From contig NZ_JASBQE010000034.1 in the NCBI RefSeq assembly GCF_029960785.1, positions 1 to 64,000 on the forward strand: a stretch of DNA of 64,000 nucleotides, read 5' to 3'. The position numbers were made by a program, and so were the translations under genes. The notes below the pieces were generated by a model. It worked only from the letters and a program-made list of their open reading frames with translations, made no database searches and was not told where the DNA came from. Below are positions 63,201 through 64,000 of this stretch, piece after piece; position 1 is the stretch's first letter; every line of letters starts with the position of its first letter. The stretch is from Polyangium sp. 15x6 (GTDB lineage Bacteria > Myxococcota_A > Polyangia > Polyangiales > Polyangiaceae).

Positions 63201-63954
63201 CGAGCCGATCGATGTCGAGCTCGCGATACGCCGCGTCCTCGAGGATCTTCTCGCCGTCGTAGTAGAGCTTGAACGCGCCCGCGGAGCCCATCCACAAGGT
63301 CGCCTTGCGCGCCTTCGTGCCGGGGCGCGTGCGGATGAACGTCGTCGCGTAGCCGCACACCGACTCGCGCGGGCGGAGGATGTCGCCGAAGTCGAACCAT
63401 CCGTACGACGACAACGTCGGCGGCACGCGCCAGCGAACGGCGCGCTCCTTTCCTTCATATGCGCGGCCCGCGGGGATCGCTTCGCTCAGCTCCGCCTCGG
63501 GCTGGTAGTCGATCGCGAAGCCCGTCTTGTTGTCGTTGTCGAACGGGCCCACGGTCATGTAGCGGCCGACGAACCCGAGCTTCTCGATCCGCGCGAGCGC
63601 GCCTTCGAGGTCGCCGCGCCGCCGCCTCGCGTACGCGCCGAGCAGCTCGGCGTAGACACGCACGGGCGCGGACAGCGCCTTGTTCTCCGTCGCCGCGACG
63701 AGCGCCTCCTCGACGTGCGTCGGATCTGCGCGATCCCAGGTGCGCCAGAGTTCCCGCAGCGCCGTGTAGGCCTCGGGCCCCTTCGCGGAGGCGATCGAGG
63801 AGGTCGCGTCGAGCACCTCGGAGTGGATCGTCCCGCCCTCTGCGCTCGCTGCGTGTGCCGGAGCGATCGCGCAGCAGGCGAAAGTCACCGCGAGGGCGAG
63901 CCGTGCCTTCGCGCGGGTCGCGCGATCCAGGTGAGCACCACGTAAACGAGCCAT
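60217..63954 (-). CDS. Exported TPR and transglutaminase-like (DUF3857) protein
   Basis: A 1245-residue exported protein. A signal peptide ends near residue 38 (IAPAHAAS). The N third has a beta-rich, jelly-roll-like part (about 125-290) and TPR-like helical repeats (about 350-620, for example GEPRE-style pairs with ALEKAVQKNPRCVSLLSALA). Then a DUF3857 domain (about 650-810) and a transglutaminase/protease-like core with Cys in RGWGDCKDKATL, His in FDHAIVYV and Asp in DLYLDGTAEH, the expected triad. The C-terminal 250 residues are beta-rich. It probably acts in the periplasm or at the outer membrane as a protease or cross-linking enzyme; the substrate is unknown. Confidence 0.9.
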   Translation of the reverse strand: MARLRGAHLDRATRAKARLALAVTFACCAIAPAHAASAEGGTIHSEVLDATSSIASAKGPEAYTALRELWRTWDRADPTHVEEALVAATENKALSAPVRVYAELLGAYARRRRGDLEGALARIEKLGFVGRYMTVGPFDNDNKTGFAIDYQPEAELSEAIPAGRAYEGKERAVRWRVPPTLSSYGWFDFGDILRPRESVCGYATTFIRTRPGTKARKATLWMGSAGAFKLYYDGEKILEDAAYRELDIDRLATTVTLRPTFSRITVKVCGDEDAPKFALRIGDETGKPDLDVEVRADLEASTEAADAMMERAKKKEPKEQSRVVGPVQAFEAVTSGKNPAPAALEHYARYLAITGGDPKAEHKARDLARRAAEAEPTVQRLLLAGELAEDRNQRRAWVERASALAKTNEEKLDVLLSEAHLARTGANWRDAVPIYERILALDPDNLGGTLGLVELSVEAGLKRTALGMLEKAVQKNPRCVSLLSALAAQLRSLGRDTEAEEVEARYASLRFDDADFLSQKVELAVARRDAAGAERWLNRFLGVDAGSAWARGLAARTYRALGQKDRALATYQQALAMAPEDVQTLRALSDLYGEEGDRDKQLDLLRQILTIVPQAKEVREYVEHIEPKAPRADEAYAWAPEKFLPMRKEAAQGYPMRFMRNLTVTTVYPNGLASRFHQVVFQPLTDESAASARQYDFAYEADRQTVDLRAARVYRANGKIDEAIESGEGAADNPAISMYTSQRAFVVLFPRLNAGDVVELRYRVEDVAPRNEKSDYFGEVQYLQNDKPIASSEYVLITPKSRRFFIRTDRLPGLVEDVKEEGDKRIYRFTGTNVPALAPESNMPPWSEVLGTVHVSTFDTWDAVGAWYWGLAREQFDVDDEVRKRARELTKGLTDDAAKVKAIYKFATQTRYVALEFGIEGIRPRRAAQTLARGWGDCKDKATLIVTMLRELGINSTIVLLRTRMRGDIAPEPASLAPFDHAIVYVPSMDLYLDGTAEHTGSMELPVMDRAAIGLLVNEGKPKLVRLPQPPPEQSLTRRHVDVTLADGGSAQLVSDVQVTGAYAPDWRRRYLAEGTRHERASQDLASDFGPIELEKGRAGVETGDLDDVEQAVKIRTRGKATSFARREGDALSVPASITPRLVAELAPSSKRTLDVTLSALTSREEEWVIKVPAGMKVRAAPTAQKLDTPFGAFHVTVEQAPGKVTVRTGLSFKKARVTPAEYEAFRSFCEAVDRAFGQRIVVGK

Positions 63955-64000
63955 CGACGGGCTATCCCGTGCGATGACCGGCTGGTCAAGGGGATGACAA

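Noticed and set aside
60355-63945. 1196-codon open frame on the plus strand opposite the transglutaminase gene
   Set aside because: Arg/Leu/Val/His-rich shadow without any recognisable motif; the minus-strand gene has a complete catalytic triad and signal peptide.

Overview
This 64 kb, very GC-rich window is chromosomal DNA from a myxobacterium, most likely of the Polyangiales (Sorangium/Polyangium type). The reasons are indirect: near-saturated GC at third codon positions, frequent GTG and TTG starts, eukaryote-like Ser/Thr kinases, many histidine kinases, Gly- and Cys-rich lipoproteins, and a high density of regulatory genes. No tRNA, rRNA, CRISPR array, insertion sequence or prophage was found. 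It reads as ordinary chromosome with accessory patches.

Layout. 1-2353: the start of a Gly-rich lipoprotein, then an overlapping GAF-like sensor and a PAS-STAS (RsbR-like) protein. 2356-4886: an unknown gene, a G-rich repeat tract, and an unknown gene coupled to a frameshifted endonuclease/exonuclease/phosphatase gene. 4946-8192: a tail-anchored Ser/Thr kinase, then glnB-glnA (PII and glutamine synthetase) behind a palindromic divergent control region. 8193-19443: a large transmembrane Ser/Thr kinase, a GNAT acetyltransferase, two coupled histidine kinases (one with a decayed ATPase domain), ruvB, and a receiver-GAF-PAS-PAS-HisKA protein lacking its ATPase domain followed by a complete kinase. 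19455-24684 (minus): an M23-like lipoprotein, an ECF sigma/anti-sigma/secreted-protein trio joined by 4-nt overlaps, an HtrA-like lipoprotein coupled to a DUF1844 protein and a small protein, and SlyD. 24789-29319: a MacAB-type exporter with one ATPase and two different permeases.

29448-32574 (minus): a five-repeat S1-domain protein and the Mrp Fe-S carrier. 32751-39199: two very Cys-rich secreted proteins, two thioredoxin-fold lipoproteins and a Cys-containing outer-membrane-like protein; this looks like a cell-envelope thiol/disulfide neighbourhood and is the best candidate here for an undescribed system. 39206-46360: HEAT-repeat lipoprotein, lipid kinase, CBS protein with a histone-like tail divergent from a fatty-acyl desaturase, pyrG and an FAH-fold protein. 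46357-54787: two secreted/lipoprotein genes, PBP4-type dacB, a primary-like sigma-70 factor, an ABC exporter and the pheS-rplT-rpmI translation cluster. 54950-63954: a ferredoxin-ASKHA protein, carB, a small membrane protein and a 1245-residue TPR/transglutaminase protein.

Genes are packed tightly. Nine gene pairs overlap by the 4-nt ATGA/GTGA signature. Seven of ten convergent junctions leave 11 bp or less, or overlap; the other three carry hairpins. Family assignments come from reading the translated sequences by eye; no database search was run.
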